64,000 bases of DNA from Lomentospora prolificans (taxonomy: Eukaryota > Ascomycota > Sordariomycetes > Microascales > Microascaceae). A program made the position numbers and the translations under genes. Positions 1 through 13,586 of this stretch are shown here, piece by piece; the stretch's first letter is position 1; each line of letters opens with the position of its first letter. Below the pieces are notes generated by a model. That model did no database searches, was not told the DNA's origin, and saw only the letters and a program-made list of their open reading frames with translations. The stretch covers positions 930,001 to 994,000 of the forward strand of contig JARFXM010000007.1 in assembly GCA_029532625.1 (NCBI GenBank). Reading direction: 5' to 3'.

Positions 1-3000
1 CAAAGGAGCTCCTATTAGCAAAGAAAAGCAAAACATCGAACTAGTAGATTGTGCCTTAATACCTGTCATGGATGTGTCCATTCTCGCCCGCGACCGGCGC
101 GGGCCCAGGGCGGACGGGGGCTCCGGTCGGCGGTATGGTTCCGACGGCAGCCACTTCGGGGAACTGTTGTCGAAAGTTGGCCAAGAGTTCATCTCCTGGC
201 TTTTGCGAACTTCTTCTAAGTCGCAAACAGATGGCAGTCAGCTTTCTGGCCCTCTGGAGGAGTCCACGGGTGGGTGGCTGGCGAGCTTGACAATGCGACG
301 ATGGTCGCAATTGAGCGCAAACATACCTTTGACGAATCATTTTGGAGCGCGTATTGCCTAACGCTATGACGATGTACCAAATAACTTCACACAAAGCTTT
401 CCAAATTCCGGGTCGGTCCTCCGTCTTCGTATACCAGAGCCGCGGTCGTAAAACCTGAGCGATCGGAAATCGAGGGTAAAGCAGCGGCGTGCGAGGTCAG
501 GAGTTTATCAGAGATACTTATCGCAGAATCGAAAGGCGCGATAGGGTGATTCAACACAGAGCTGTCCGGAGTGGGCAAATCCTGTCTCAGGGAGCGTCAT
601 AGAAGTTTACCAGGACTGAGTTTAGAATCGAGACTGTTCAACACTTGGAAATTGTCCTCTGTGGTCGCGTAGAGAGCTGATGATATTTATGCGCCTAACC
701 AGCCGGAACGAGCGCGAACGTGGGAAGCAGGTGGTATTGGCGTAAGTAGACCCGGACAATAGATTCGGGAGAAGAGCAGCGAGCGGGTGCCTGTTGTTAT
801 AAGGCATTAATCTGGGGTTGGCAGAGCTCCTTTTTCGAGATGCAGGGAAGAAAGCGAGACCCCTCAGCGAAGGAAGGATAGGCCTGCTAAAAGAAAGAAA
901 CGTGGTCGGTCCTGAGATGGCGCCGTATGTTACAGGTCGGCGGTATAAGCTGAAGAGCAAAAAAGAGAGGTGATGGAAGGCGAGAGAGAGATGGATCGCA
1001 AAAGAAGAGTGTGGAGAGGGTCTTGAGTCGTGGGGGATGGATGTCCCTTATTTACACGGGCTGCTAAGTTGTAAGAGCTGACTCGAGCGCCTTGAGGGCC
1101 GGTATGGGTTGGGCAGCTCGTCGATCTATGCGGCAATGTTGGGAGAAGAAAAGAAAGAGGCAGGAGATTCTTTCCAGAACAAGTGATGTCTTATGGGAGG
1201 CGAAAAAGAATGAGATACGAGCCCTCCTTCACCATGGACATAGAGGAGTGCCGCGACTTGGTGGTAATATGTGATTAGCCGCTAATCAACGGGACGGCGG
1301 GACATATGGTCGATGGACTGTTACGTGCTGAGGGCGCTGCAGCAGCGGAGCCCAGGGATGTGTACAAAGCGGCGAGGGTGGTGAGCGAAAAAAACACCGT
1401 TTTCCTCTCTTGGAGAGTACATGTGAACAAGCATACGCACGCATGTTTACATGGAGCGTATCGAAAAAAGATCTGGAACGGTCGATGCCGTAAAAAGACG
1501 GGGCGTGGTAATAGAGGTGTACACAGATAAATGCTTTTCCTGTATGATCTACTGGACATGAATGTCCTCCGTAATAAACAGTGCCGTGCTGGTGGAGACC
1601 GGAATGTGGCCCTCGGCCCAAATAGTAGAACTCAAGTAGTGACAAAGTATCTCATACAGCCGTGTTACGCGCATGTAGTGCAAATTCGAGGTACCGATGG
1701 TCGCATAAATTCTCAGAGAGTACTCAACGTTGGGTGGCTCCTATCAATTGAATTTGAATCCGCTTCGCCAGCTTCGTGCTTCCTCCGAGGCGCATCGATT
1801 TCCAATGACAGTACAAGTACCCTTCGTAGTTGTGCGCTAACTAAGAGGGCCGTACTTCTGTCTTTCTACGTAATGGGCTTTGCCTCTTACCTCTCACCTT
1901 CGTGCCCACCACACCCACATCCCCTGTAAACCTCATCCGGCTGCCTTCCGTTGTTCAGCCCGAATTGCTGGCTGTCTGCGACGCGTAGGTACTGCTGCGA
2001 TACAACCTCCTCCCTCCAACCACTTTTCGAGGGCCCCAGGGTTCCCGAGCCCTGATCCCTGATTATCGTTCTCACAGTTATAAAAAGAAAATAGTTAACT
2101 TGATCACTGTACCAAAGAATGGCGAGCATTGCGTGGTTAGGCCTGTGATGGCTATTTAGTGAGGAAAACGGAGCCATTAAGGAGTAGGCGCCGGTGCTGG
2201 CCTTTTCTTTTCTTTTTATGCATCCTTGGATGATCGCCTCCCCGATATCGATTCGTGCAATACCGCTTCGGCGAAAACAGGTTCACCACCAGAGAGGAAT
2301 TCTTGAGCCCTGTAATTTGGACCACCCCGCTGAGAAACAATTTTTTTTTTTTTTTTTTCCTTTTTCTTTTTTTGGCCCCCCTCCTTGAAGTACGGCGACA
2401 AGTTGATGTGCTATGGTATGGTATGCAGGTGGGGGATCCTCCGATGCCTGCCCAAGGGCCGAATGTGATTCGATGGTAGTTTTCGATGCCAATGCTGGTT
2501 GGTTCGTCTGAAACCTCGAATCCGCCGGCGTCTCTTCCCGGACGCCACTGATTGATCGATAGGTGCTGTGGTTAGCCACAGTGTCAAGTACAACGGGCGC
2601 CCGCTAATAATGAACCATTTTCGCTTCTGTGAAATGAGCCAGCACCGCCATCGCAAAAGAAGACGCTATTAGAAAACGCCTCCAGTGCTAGATGCAACGG
2701 AAACAAACCAACCCAACCCGGGGAGCTTCGTGTCGAAGTCGACCTAAAGGTTCAGGATATAGTTCAGGTACCCAAGCTCGCGTCTACAGTCTCTTATCAC
2801 TGAAAGTATCAGTACATCAGATCATCCAGGACTACTAGGACAAAATCTCCACCCCGAGCTCCGCCCCTGCAAGCGTGTTGGGGGGAGTCGCGACCTTGCA
2901 GCGCAGTCGATAATTCCAGGAACCTGTCGAGTTTCTCATCAGGGGAAACTTTGACTGTAAAGACATGAGACTGATGATGAAGTCGCCGACCAACTTTCAC

Positions 3001-4027
3001 TTTATGTGAGGGACATCTAGGCCTACTCTTAGAGGTGAGTTACGCAGCTCCTCTGTCCTCCGAGACCGTTCGGGACTATTGTCTGTAGAGTACGAAGGTA
3101 CTCCACACAACATTAGCCAACGGGGACCAACCACTCAATCCGGCAGGACGTTGAAAAAAAAAACGGGGAGGAGCAAACCAGATGCTTGCATGCGCTAATG
3201 CGTTCGCCTTGGGCCATCCCGCATGTACGATGAGGTCAGAAAGGCCCCAAGCCCAAGCTAACGAGTGATGATAGGGAGGAATAGAGCGCATGGAGGACCT
3301 AAAGACGAGCGAAAAAAAAAAAAAAAAAAAAAGGTGCCAGTCAATGTAGTGGCAACACTTAACGGGAAAGGGTCCGAGTTCTACAAAATTCCGCTAGGCG
3401 AAGGCATTTCAGACGGACGTTCATTAATCAGGCCCACGTCTTTGCGCCTTCTAGAGCTAGGCCATGGCGCGACAGCACGCCGGTTCAGTAGGTTCAGTTA
3501 GGCAAGATCAGCGTTGCACGATCAGACGGGTTCCTGAACTCTATCTATCGACCATCCCCCTGACGCTCAGTGGGTTTAGACTTTTGGTTGGCTTGTCTTT
3601 ATCCTCAGGGCCGGGTTCATGTATACTATGATCGTTTTGACACCACTCTGCCATGCCTTTTCCAGAGTTTCTGGTCCCATGCAACGAGGCGCGCGCGCCC
3701 TCGAAAATATTCCTCAATTCAACCTAGACTCTTGAAGGTCCAAGTACCAAGAAGGGGCACGCTCTACCTCAGTATAACAAACGGGATCGGTATCTATTTT
3801 CACACCCGCGATTGCCCGCAATGAGAGTTCCGAGCATTCGGCCTCGAGCGAGAGGGGAGGCGGAATGGCACCATTTTGTGGCCCTCACCCCCCACCATGT
3901 TGAGAAAACGGTACGTGTGATTGGGAAAGCACGTATACGGTACAACTGAAGGTACACGACTGGTTTCATTACGGTGAGTTAATTTGGCGCAAGGGCAGGC
4001 CCGGGGGTGCTGAAAATAAGCTGTCAG

Positions 4028-4035
4028 TGACGTCA
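4028..4035. promoter_or_regulatory. TGACGTCA (CRE-type) palindrome 1
   Basis: Full 8-bp palindrome of the kind bound by ATF/CREB-class bZIP factors. No gene start is recognised nearby, so a regulatory role is only a possibility. Confidence 0.3.
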
Positions 4036-4283
4036 TATTTTTTGGGGGATACGACTGAATGGAACTGAAGGGTGAGCAGAATTTAACTGTGCCCGTGGAC
4101 TGGAAGCTTCACCCGTCCAACGACGGAAAATTCCTATACTACAATGATAATTCCAATAAACAGCTTTGATGAGTTCGGTATGCGAGAGGTCCCTTGGATA
4201 ACCAGTTCTCAATCTGCTGTGAAGCAGTTTCAATTGTTCCGCCCGTGCTCGAATTTCTCGGGGAAGGAGCACCGGACACAATC

Positions 4284-4308
4284 CACTCCACTCGAGTGCA
4301 GTGGAGTG
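4284..4308. repeat. Short perfect inverted repeat (hairpin)
   Basis: CACTCCACT and AGTGGAGTG form a perfect 9-bp stem around a 7-nt centre. It sits in gene-less DNA about 20 bases before a TGACGTCA palindrome. Function unknown. Confidence 0.5.
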
Positions 4309-4328
4309 AAGTCATCAATACCTAGGTA

Positions 4329-4336
4329 TGACGTCA
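4329..4336. promoter_or_regulatory. TGACGTCA (CRE-type) palindrome 2
   Basis: Second full copy of the palindrome, 301 bases after the first. Confidence 0.3.
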
Positions 4337-5982
4337 CAAAAATACCAGAAATTACCACGACCCAAACAGAAAGAGCTTCTTAGGGTGGGATCGGCTGGGG
4401 AGCGGCCGGCCTTAATAACCACTAGTGCTGAGAAGGACAATACTCAGCAGATGCGGATTGTACAAATGATCTATTGTGAACGCGAATGTCATTGGAACGC
4501 CATGTTATTGATAGGATGGAAAAGTCTCAAGAATGTTTGGCTTTGCACTGAGGTGACATACGAGAGCTTCTCTGTTTCCACATCATTTTCGCTTGTCACA
4601 ATTTTTTTTTCCATCCATCCTTCCCTACTACCCACCCCGGACCCCTGTGGTCTGTTTCCCGCGATTTTCTTTCTCTCTCCTTTAACCCGTTTAGGCTTAC
4701 TCGATCCGAGATAAGAAGCGAAGAAGGAGGGGTCCCGTCGGAGGGGCTGGAGAGGCGGAGCGATGATCTGTTTCGGGTGGCTTGCAGTCTGGCCCGTAGA
4801 AACCGTCGAAGGGGACGGGCGGATTTCCCGATTTCCCACTGGAGACCAGCCGGTGCCTCCTGCTGGCTATCCCGGTCTGATAGGGGGACGGCCCCCTTTC
4901 GCAGGACGAAGCCTACTCTCCGTAACGCCGTGGTTGTTCTATCGGCCCCTTACCATCGGTCCACGGGTGACTGTCCGTGGCTTCGTATTGAGACTGATTA
5001 CGCAAGCCTTAAGCAACGCTCTCCTGAACTATGCTACGACAGCTGCCAGTATACAAGCAAGTCGAAGAGTCGTATTTATCCAATGGAAAATAATAGTATA
5101 AATGCCCTGTATCGTTGTATTTGATGGTGTGCCGTTGCCTGCCGGGCGTGCGACCCTACCATTTCTTTCAACTTAGTGTCCATCGCACGGAGTAGCCTTC
5201 TGCGGCTTAGGCTACCGAAGTACCTTGATTAGTGGGTACACTGCTTAAAATTTGCCACAGGCCTAGACGAAAAAAAAATGTAATAGGAGTGGTACAACAC
5301 GTCGTTCAGGCCCAAACAATCAGCTCCCGTTGGCCATAATCCATGGATGGTAAAGCAGTTGAGTACGGGATGGAAGGACGAGGAGTACATGTACGTGAAG
5401 ACTGATATGTAATAAAAGCACTGAGACGAGACGCGCGTTCGTGCTCTTCGGGACGCCGAATCTTACCGATTTTGCGGGGGTACCTCGTCGGAGATCATTG
5501 GAGACTGGTCTGGTACTGCTAGTACTGTTTGGCTGATGAGATGGCGAGTCGAGCATAGCATCCCTCCTTCTCTCCTCCGCCCCCCTTTTTCTTTCGACGA
5601 TCGTAAGGGTGTGTAACAAGCGGCCGGCAGGCATGGGGATGCATAGAATTAATGGATTGATGTATGGAGCCCGAGCAAAGCTCTGAAGCGAGGGTCATAG
5701 CTCTCCACAAGCATCCCCGCGAGCCAGTTCCTAAACTGGGTCGGCATTCGATTTTCTGGTCAAGCCGAAATAGGGATCCATTCTCGAATATCGCATATCG
5801 CGTCAAAGTCTCTCCACTTTCCATCTCGCCAACATCCACTTTGCATCATTCCCCATTTCTCCCAATCTAGTCAGGGCTGCAGTCAACGCCGGGACCTCTG
5901 CTCCGCAAGGTCTCGCCCATGATCTCCCAAATGCTTTGGTTTGTTTTGCCCTGAGGCTAGCCACAAAGTGGCTCATTGGTTA

Positions 5983-5990
5983 TGACGTCA
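5983..5990. promoter_or_regulatory. TGACGTCA (CRE-type) palindrome 3
   Basis: Third full copy of the palindrome within 2 kb, again in DNA with no supported gene. Confidence 0.3.
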
Positions 5991-7312
5991 CGAGCGGTAA
6001 ATATCCTCCACGGGAGGCTATCTCGTGCCCTTGCCTGCCGATCCCTTCCATCTTGCTCCCGTCCCCCGTCTCCGGGTGTCGAAAAATACGACCAACAATA
6101 GCCGGGGGCAGGGTACTACGGAACACGGCCAGAGAGACCAATGGGTAGTGAACTGGGGTCCGTAGCTAGTCTGAACAACAAAACGAAATAGGCTGGCTAC
6201 GTCTAAAAAGACGGTGAAAGGGAGGTGGCCACGTCGACTGAGGATATCTCCTCCAGTATGAGCCCTATATTGGATTCCCCGCTCACGCTCGTGGACGTAG
6301 TTGTGGTGTAATATGCTAGCACGGATTCGACGAGAAGCAGCTACGTGGCGGGCCTGCATTATCACACTCGCAGAAGACGCCCGGCCTCCCAATCCTCGCT
6401 CGCCAAGATGAAACGCTACAGCGCCTGTACAGATCCGATTTCAAGGGTCGCGCGCTCTGAGTGGTGGGCCCGTCCCTGACGCCTTATGGAAAAGCTGAAA
6501 CGTGAGGACATCCCCGCGTCATCGAACGCCCTATGCAGTTAGTGCCAGCGACATTTTCAGACTGATCAGTTGTCGTCTCCGATTGACACTGAATGTATAG
6601 AGTCCCTTTGACAGTTAGTTGCGGCGTTGGCTCTAGCGCAGGCTCCGCCCGCCGCAAAGGGCAAGGTAAGGACCGGATGCCCCGTTGGTTGCGCGAATGG
6701 GGAAATTGGTCGAAGAAACTAGGGCGGGAAATGGAGCCCTGTGCAACTTCAGAGTATGCGTCATAAGGACCAACAGCCACCTGTCTTAACAAGCCCAATG
6801 GGATGGGATTATTTCTTTTTCTTGTGACGGGGGCCACCTATCTCGGAACCTTTCAACTTTGCGAATTGGACGCCCGAAAATGGGGTGGGTGGTCTGGGTG
6901 ATGTGGGGTTGGGGTGGTGCGTAATCTGGACTGCAGAAAATGAAAATTAGGATCTTTGGGTACAGGCATCAACGATGCAGCGGCTTGGGGCATTCTGGGA
7001 CATGGTCGACGACAATAACGTCATTACGGAACACAGCAGACACCGATCACTCGACTTTGACAGGGCTGGTAGGATCACCGACCAGATGTATTGCCTTTTT
7101 CGGCTTAATATGCCCCAACTCGCGAGACGCGAAGTAGGGCTAGTGCAGATGCACTTTGCCCCCCAGTGTAGAAACAAATCAGAATCGAGAAATGGAGGGG
7201 CTGTTTGTGTACTTCGTACATGGATGGACCCCAGCCAACAGGCCCTATGACGTAGTTGAGGCATGCCACATTTGCTCGTGAGGATGGGATCAAAAGTTTT
7301 TCCCCATGTTTA

Positions 7313-7356
7313 TTTTTTTTTTTTTTTGGGCCGGGGGGGGGGGGGGGGGGGGGGGG
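7313..7356. repeat. Homopolymer tract T15-GGGCC-G24
   Basis: A run of 15 T, a GGGCC spacer and 24 consecutive G (7333-7356). It is the longest G run in the window. It could form G-quadruplex-like structure, and its exact length is prone to sequencing error. Confidence 0.9.
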
Positions 7357-10300
7357 ATAACACGGGGTGATTGAATGCCGCGGCCTTGAGTATGCTCTTT
7401 TAGAAAGTGGTAACATACGGCTCGGAAAGTCGCTCCTACTTAACATTTACCTGATCGGATGCTAAGTTGTTGAGATGTTCTGCAGGAGATGTAGCGATCG
7501 ACATGAGCTCGCTTGTCCTGCGTGGCTCGTATAGGTGGCGAGATGCGAAAAAGAACAATCGGCAGATGGAGGGTAGGGTTGAGATATCCTAGACCTGGTT
7601 GTGAAGTTAGCAGCTACAAACATGCAGCCACGTCCATATCAGTACACGACATGTTCTAAGGACGTGTGCTATCTTGGCATAGCGTCCGATCGCCGCGGTC
7701 AGGAGGCCGATCACGATCGAGTATAAGCTTATTCGTAGATAGAATTCAGAGAAGTCTCGAGTGTGCGACGCGATGGACATGTGGAAGGAAGTGTCGCCGT
7801 ATCCCCGATCCGTCGAGATCGTGCATGTTATCGTGCCTCCAGAGATTGGCGAGGATCGTCTCAACGTCTCTGGTTCCGTTGATCTTGTCTAAGAGATGGT
7901 CATTTGTACTTTTAAGTGAAGACTGATTTCGTACAGCCTGCCAACCGAGTATGGCTTGGAGTGTGTCAATGGCGCAACTGCAGATAGGCAGACAAGGCAG
8001 AAGTGGCTGTTTGGAGTCAAGACAAGTTCTCATGCTTCATTCTTCTAAAGTAGATGAAGAGGGCTGGAGGCTACTCAATTGGATCTTAAGCCTTATCAGG
8101 CGCTGTCAGAGCCGCCTTGCTTTGCCTACCAAAACTATCACCAGTTCCCGAGTGGAGGAGGTTCAAAGTCGCGTGGCCACGTTGAGATGGGTCTCGATGT
8201 CGAAAGCCTCATTTTAGGAGCTGATAATTCTACTATCAAGAAGCACGCATCCTAAGGCAGCCGTGGAATGATCCGATTGTTCCTAGGTCGTCTCGATGAA
8301 CGTATACGGGAAAAGCGCCGTTGGAACTGCGTGTATAACTACGTTCTCATTGTGATCCGGATATGTTCACATAGGGGACATGATAGACTGTGCATCTATA
8401 TAGAACGCAATCCTTTCTATAAAGAACTAGTAAGTGCTTTTTGGGTAGAGCAAATGCGAGGAGCTCGTCTGATCCCCGTTCTATCTGGATTTCTCTGGAT
8501 TTAGCTCGGGAAATAAGGGGAGTTTAGCTCCCCGGACAGAAAAGAGTCTACTCACGGAGTTGGTTCGATCTTCTGCCTACCGATCTAGATCGAAACTGGA
8601 ACTGAGACGTTCCTTGAATACTTAGATTCTTCGTATAAGAGAGGAGCCCACCGGCGCCGTTCGAGTCAAGTCCGAGAATCTCTAAATCCCAGTCTAAAGC
8701 GGTGGTCACTGATTTATTATACTCCATGTGTCCGCCCGTCGAGGTGTTGAAGAACACTTCCATGTGGCCTATTCAATGCGAGGACATACAATCCTCTGAA
8801 AGTCCGACGGTGAGTCTCTCTGAGGCGATCCTCAAACCCCTACGTGGACCAGGACATTCTCGCAGTGAGGACTTGTGATGGGTTATTGTCAGAGCTTAGC
8901 CGTAAGATCCTACGATGGATGTCTCCCCTTATGCAGGACCCAGAAGGCGTGCTGTGCTGCCTTTACTATACACAGACGGACATTGAGAGTGCTCAAATAC
9001 ACTAAGAGCGCGTCGGACCAACCCTTGTTGGAGAGTGTGCAACTGACAGGTCGCATAGTGTATATATAGACTCGATGAGCTAAACGATATTTGATGGGCG
9101 GTAGGTCCCAATCCTGCACCCACGACGAATCATAGTCGTGCCCTAGGAATCTTCCTAGATACCGGTTGACGACTTTCAACTCAGAAAGGGCAGTTCTGTC
9201 TTCTAGAAGGCCCGTGAACTTGAGAGCTCCTTCTTGTCGTAGAAACTACATCCAAGGTCCGAGCAGACATACACTGGGCGTTCTCCACTCGTTCTCGCCG
9301 ACGTAGCTACTAGCCGAGATATCCTGCGGGATTCCTGGTTGAGGTATTTCTAACGCTTGCACAACCCTCATAGAAGTCCGTTGACCAGGACCAGTCAGGT
9401 ATAGCGCTTGCCCGTTGTGCAAATGGACGTGGGGTCAAGGTGACCTCGCCTCTAGAATCAATCGTTTCGCGATCTGTCCCAACCATTTGCGACGATCAGG
9501 CGGGCGCTTTCCCAATCAATGCGGCACCAGCTCAAGGCCTGGCACCTGCTTTAAACCAGAATTCAAGGCTTGCGGAGTCAGCCTCGCCTCCTATATGCCG
9601 TGTCATGTTACCCTCAGTAGATCGTTCCACGTTACAGCACTTTCTAGAGTGCTATCATCCACGGTAGAAAAGGAACTGCCGTGGCATGCGGCTTACATTG
9701 TCGCAACAAGGCATCAGCTGTGGGAGCATTTCCGCTCCTTCCTCGGCTTAAGCAAGGCAGAAAGTGACGGTGAACCCCGATGCGATGAAGACATTGACAG
9801 AGTTAGACGAAGGATAGTATTTAAAGCCTCAAGCTCCTTTGATCCGACGTTTGGAGTATATCTGGTATTCGCTGAACGAGATATAGGCACTCCTATGGCG
9901 TTAGATGATCTCGTGTACTTGACCATAGCAACTGAATCGCCTCTTAAATATTTCTGTACTAAGGTATGGTCACTGTATCTACGATAGTGTTAACTGGACT
10001 ATTGACCAGGTGCGGTAGCCTTGTCTGACAGTTCGCTTTGACTGGCTCAAGGTGCATGTCATAGCAACTCCGATAGCAATATGTCCTATAGATTCTAGTA
10101 GGCCTTAGATCGATGCTACGGATAGAATGGACTGACCAGCCTTGATTTCTGTAACATACAGTCCGATAGCAAACGTCAAAACGGTAATTGGATAGCAACA
10201 TGAATGGCAGGTTTATAGAACGATGAGCAAGTTCTGCTTAGGGGATTTGAGAATAGGTTCAGGTGTTGTCGTGGCGGATACCAAAATACATAAGACGAAC

Positions 10301-11940
10301 TCCTTTCACTTGATTCGCTCTAGATGACTGGACGATTGACGTCGACAAAGGGCTCAAGCCTTCGAAGAAGACAAGGAAAGTGCAGCGCAACAGGTCCGCG
10401 GCGTTGACGGTCACCAAGGCTTCGGACGACCCTCGCAATCCCCCCTTACCCCCCCCTCCCTTCGGAGTATTATCAACGGCAAGAGGTAATAATGGCCTTC
10501 AAGACTCGTGGGTAGCCGACAGCTCGCCGATAAGGAGAAGCGTAATCCGACGGTGTCGTGTTGTGGTTAGCCAATCGGGGCGGTAACGAATCAGAGCAGC
10601 GAACGCGACAACAAGTTCAATGGTACGGCCAGAGAAGGAGGGAATGGAATATGCCGCATCCTTTTTATCGTCTTTGAGGATGAGTCCCAGGAAAGCATCA
10701 TTAATAGACGGGATTCTGAGATGGGAGTTGTCGTCCAAACGTTGATTCACACTTTGGCCATGTGCTGCGTTGATTGGTCACAGGAGGCATCTGCATCAAT
10801 GTAGGGTCGGGAATGCACCACTGGAAGCGGAGGTCATGTAGGGTACCCCAGATCGATGCTCGGGGTCGTGGCGGTATTGGTGGGCTGTCACTGCACTGTT
10901 GCTTTTGGGTTTAAAGCCGGCGCACTCGAGGTCGGTGAAGACCAGCGCACAAATTCGTACTAGAGCCAAAGGCTCTGATTAGCGAGGGGTATTGAGACTT
11001 TGAAGGGTCTTCTTGTCCGACAGAGCACCGGAGAAAGAACGCCAATAAACGGATGGGCCTTAGGAGTGTTAGCCAGGTTCTCGGGTCCGATCCAGGGAAT
11101 GGGCGTTGGCCAGCGGAAGCAAGTGTCGGGCATGGCCTCCGATACAGCCAGTGGCCAGCCAGCGTGCATGTAAAAAGGGCCTGCCAGGCGGATTGAAACC
11201 TTGTCTGTGGCTGGCTGGCTAAGGGGGTGTGGTCCTCAAGTCACAGGGCTTGTCAGGTCAATGTCGCTGGCGTCGCTGGCTGGCCAGGCCAGGCTGGATT
11301 AGGGCCAGGCCACAACGCCAGCCAGGCCAGTTGGAACGTTAAAGAATGCTGGCGCTATTACCCCACTATGCACCCGCCACCATTCTCAACGACGACGCCG
11401 ATTCGCCTCTCGACTCGATTCACTTTTCAAATGTTGTTGGTACGGCTTGGGCTAGCTTGTACCCTGCCGCCTGGCTTGCCAGCTTGCGACATTGTATGTT
11501 CGTCCTCTAAGAATATTCATACTGTTTGTATGACCCTCTCCCCCACCTCAACCTTGGATTGATGGAGTGTGGAGTGCTCCAGTATTTGACCGCCCTACCA
11601 AGAAGAGCGCCAGCCGCGGACGGGTACACTTTGAAACAAGTCGATACCGACCTTTATCTTCTATCCATTCCCCTCCTCAGCTGGCCACGTACATCTCATA
11701 ATAACTCTTCTATCCTTCTATTTTACGGCTCTCACTCTCTCTTCATCGCTTCCATCTTTCCCTTCACCACGCTTTTCTACTGGCTGAAACGAAGGTGCAG
11801 TTTGCCAGCCATTCAACGGTCAACGGGCTCTTGCATAACTCCCCCACTACTATTCGCCGAACATCGGTGCCACCGCTCCAACACTTTCGAGTGCGCAACA
11901 TTTTTATTTTAGGTGATATCTCCCAAGTTCGCCAGCCATC

Positions 11941-13586
11941 ATGGCTACTGCAGTCGCTACGACCCCGATCGCCGAGAAGCCCGAGGAGAACCCTAGCGAT
12001 GGCTCCAAGCTCAAGACTTTTATTACTATTCTGAAGAAGTATGGCCGTCACATTGATCTGAACCCTGAACCCGTTGGCGGGGGCGCCTCTTCCCATACCT
12101 CCACACCCGCCAAGACGGCAGGCTAACTGGTAGCACACAACAGGTTCATCGGTGTTGCTGACCTCGCCAACGTTCGCTTCTCGCTCCCGTCGCAGCTTCT
12201 CGAGCCCACCCCCAACCTCGAGTACTGGAACTATCTCGATGCCCCGAACGCCTTCGTCGCCATCGGTACTTCTGACGAACCCCTCGATCGTATGCTCGAG
12301 GTTCTACGCTTCTGGTTCACGAAAGATTTGAAATACGCCAAAGGCAGGCCGTGTAAGCCCTATAATTCCTGCCTCGGCGAGTTTTTCAGGGTATGGTTGA
12401 GAAATCCTACTGCGACGATGGCCCCCGTCGTGATACGCGCTACCGGGTAGCATTGCCAAAACGCCTATCACTAACCGCTTTCGATAGTGTAATTGGGAGA
12501 CCGAGAACAATGCGCCGCGCATCTGCACAAATACTCTCAAGGGTACCGCTAGCGGAGCTTCAAGTGTCAAGTCTAACAAGTCCAACTCCGGCTCCGACAA
12601 GAATGCATCAACCATCTCCCTCTCCGTCCCCAAGCACTCCGCTGAGCCTCGTCCCGAGCACCTTGTCCGAGTGTCTTACCTTACCGAGCAGACCTCGCAC
12701 CACCCCCCGGTGAGCGCTTTTTATATTAGCTGCCCAGAGAGGGGACTCTCTGCTCGGGGATATGATCAGATTTCCGCCAAGTTCACTGGCACCACAATCA
12801 AGGTCTCCCCTGGCGAGCACAACATGGGCATTTTCATTACCCTCGACAAGAGGGACGGCGAGACGTACCAGCTCACGCACCCTGCAGCCCATCTTGGAGG
12901 ATTCTTTAGGGGAAGCCTGAGTGTATCCGTATCGGAGGTTGCATACATTACTTGCCCGCAGACTAAACTCAAGACCATCCTTAGCTACGTTGAGGAGGGT
13001 TGGCTCGGGAGGACAACCAACAAGGTCGTTGGCGTCATCTTCAATTACGACCCGGAGAACGATGATAAGACTCGTATCCAAGACGTCCCCGAGAAGGATA
13101 TCCTTGCGCGGTTAGGTGGCCCTTGGAAAGAAAAGATTGTTTTGACTCTAGGTCCCAAGCCTTTAGTGAGTCCCCTTCTTCGCCTAGTTCGCCTTTGAAG
13201 CGAGATATTAACGTGCGTCGCGAAACCAGGCCTCTCACCCCGTCGAAGACCAGTACACCATCATTGACATTGCCCCACTCTCCGTCGCTCCCAAGGTCAT
13301 TCCTCCCCGTGAAAAGCAACTCCCCAATGAGTCCCTTACCCTGTGGGGCGGCGTCACCGACGCCATCCTCGCCAAGCAGTACTCCCAAGCCACCACCCTA
13401 AAAATGGAGCTTGAAGAAGCGCAGCGCGAAAAGGCGCGGCAGAGGGAACGTGAGAACGTAGAGTGGAAGCCCGTCTTCTTCACCCATGTCACTGGGAACG
13501 GCGGCAAACCCGGCTTGACGGACAAGGGTAAGGAGGTGCTGAAGAGGGCGCAACAGGGTAACTGGGATATGGATGGCATTCTATAG
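11941..13586 (+). CDS. Oxysterol-binding protein homolog, Osh4/Kes1 type
   Basis: Four exons: 11941-12038, 12144-12390, 12488-13165, 13230-13586, giving 459 residues. The first two introns have clear CTAAC/CTAAC-like branch sites. The family signature EQTSHHPP lies at about residues 182-189. It is preceded by the lid and N-terminal sterol-pocket segment (FIGVADLANVRFSLPSQLLE, residues 33-52) and KPYNSCLGEFF just before exon 3. There is no PH or ankyrin domain, so this is the short form related to yeast Osh4/Kes1. Those cytosolic proteins exchange sterol for phosphatidylinositol-4-phosphate between membranes and affect Golgi traffic. The ATG has a good context (CATCATGG) and is the first in frame. 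A Ser/Lys/Asn-rich insert at about residues 135-156 lengthens it slightly relative to yeast Osh4. Convergent with the p32 gene downstream. Confidence 0.95.

Larger units (their letters stand above)
1..11940. other. Gene-poor left arm, no supported gene
   Basis: I see no protein family, splice-consistent gene model or RNA gene here. The open frames are short, mostly lack an ATG or overlap one another, and none looks like a known domain. It is not AT-rich, so it does not look like a RIP-erased transposon block. Visible structure consists of homopolymers (T18 at 2341-2358, A21 at 3312-3332, T15 plus G24 at 7313-7356), three TGACGTCA palindromes (4028, 4329, 5983), a 9-bp-stem hairpin at 4284-4308, and GGCTGG/CCAGGC-rich DNA at about 11,150-11,340. 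The last 400 bases are CT-rich and probably hold the promoter and leader of the next gene. Confidence 0.5.

Noticed and set aside
4763..5124. Two overlapping frames of 112 and 115 codons
   Set aside because: No domain, overlapping frames on the same strand, and no signal peptide or splice pattern.
9203..9290. C2H2 zinc-finger-like string on the minus strand (GERPVYVCSDLGCSFYDKKE)
   Set aside because: The two histidines are missing and a stop follows within 10 residues. Flanking frames are broken. Probably chance, at best a relic.
9415..9987. 190-codon plus-strand open frame
   Set aside because: It starts at TTG, has no recognisable domain, no neighbouring exon structure and no promoter-like leader. 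Length alone is not enough in this composition.
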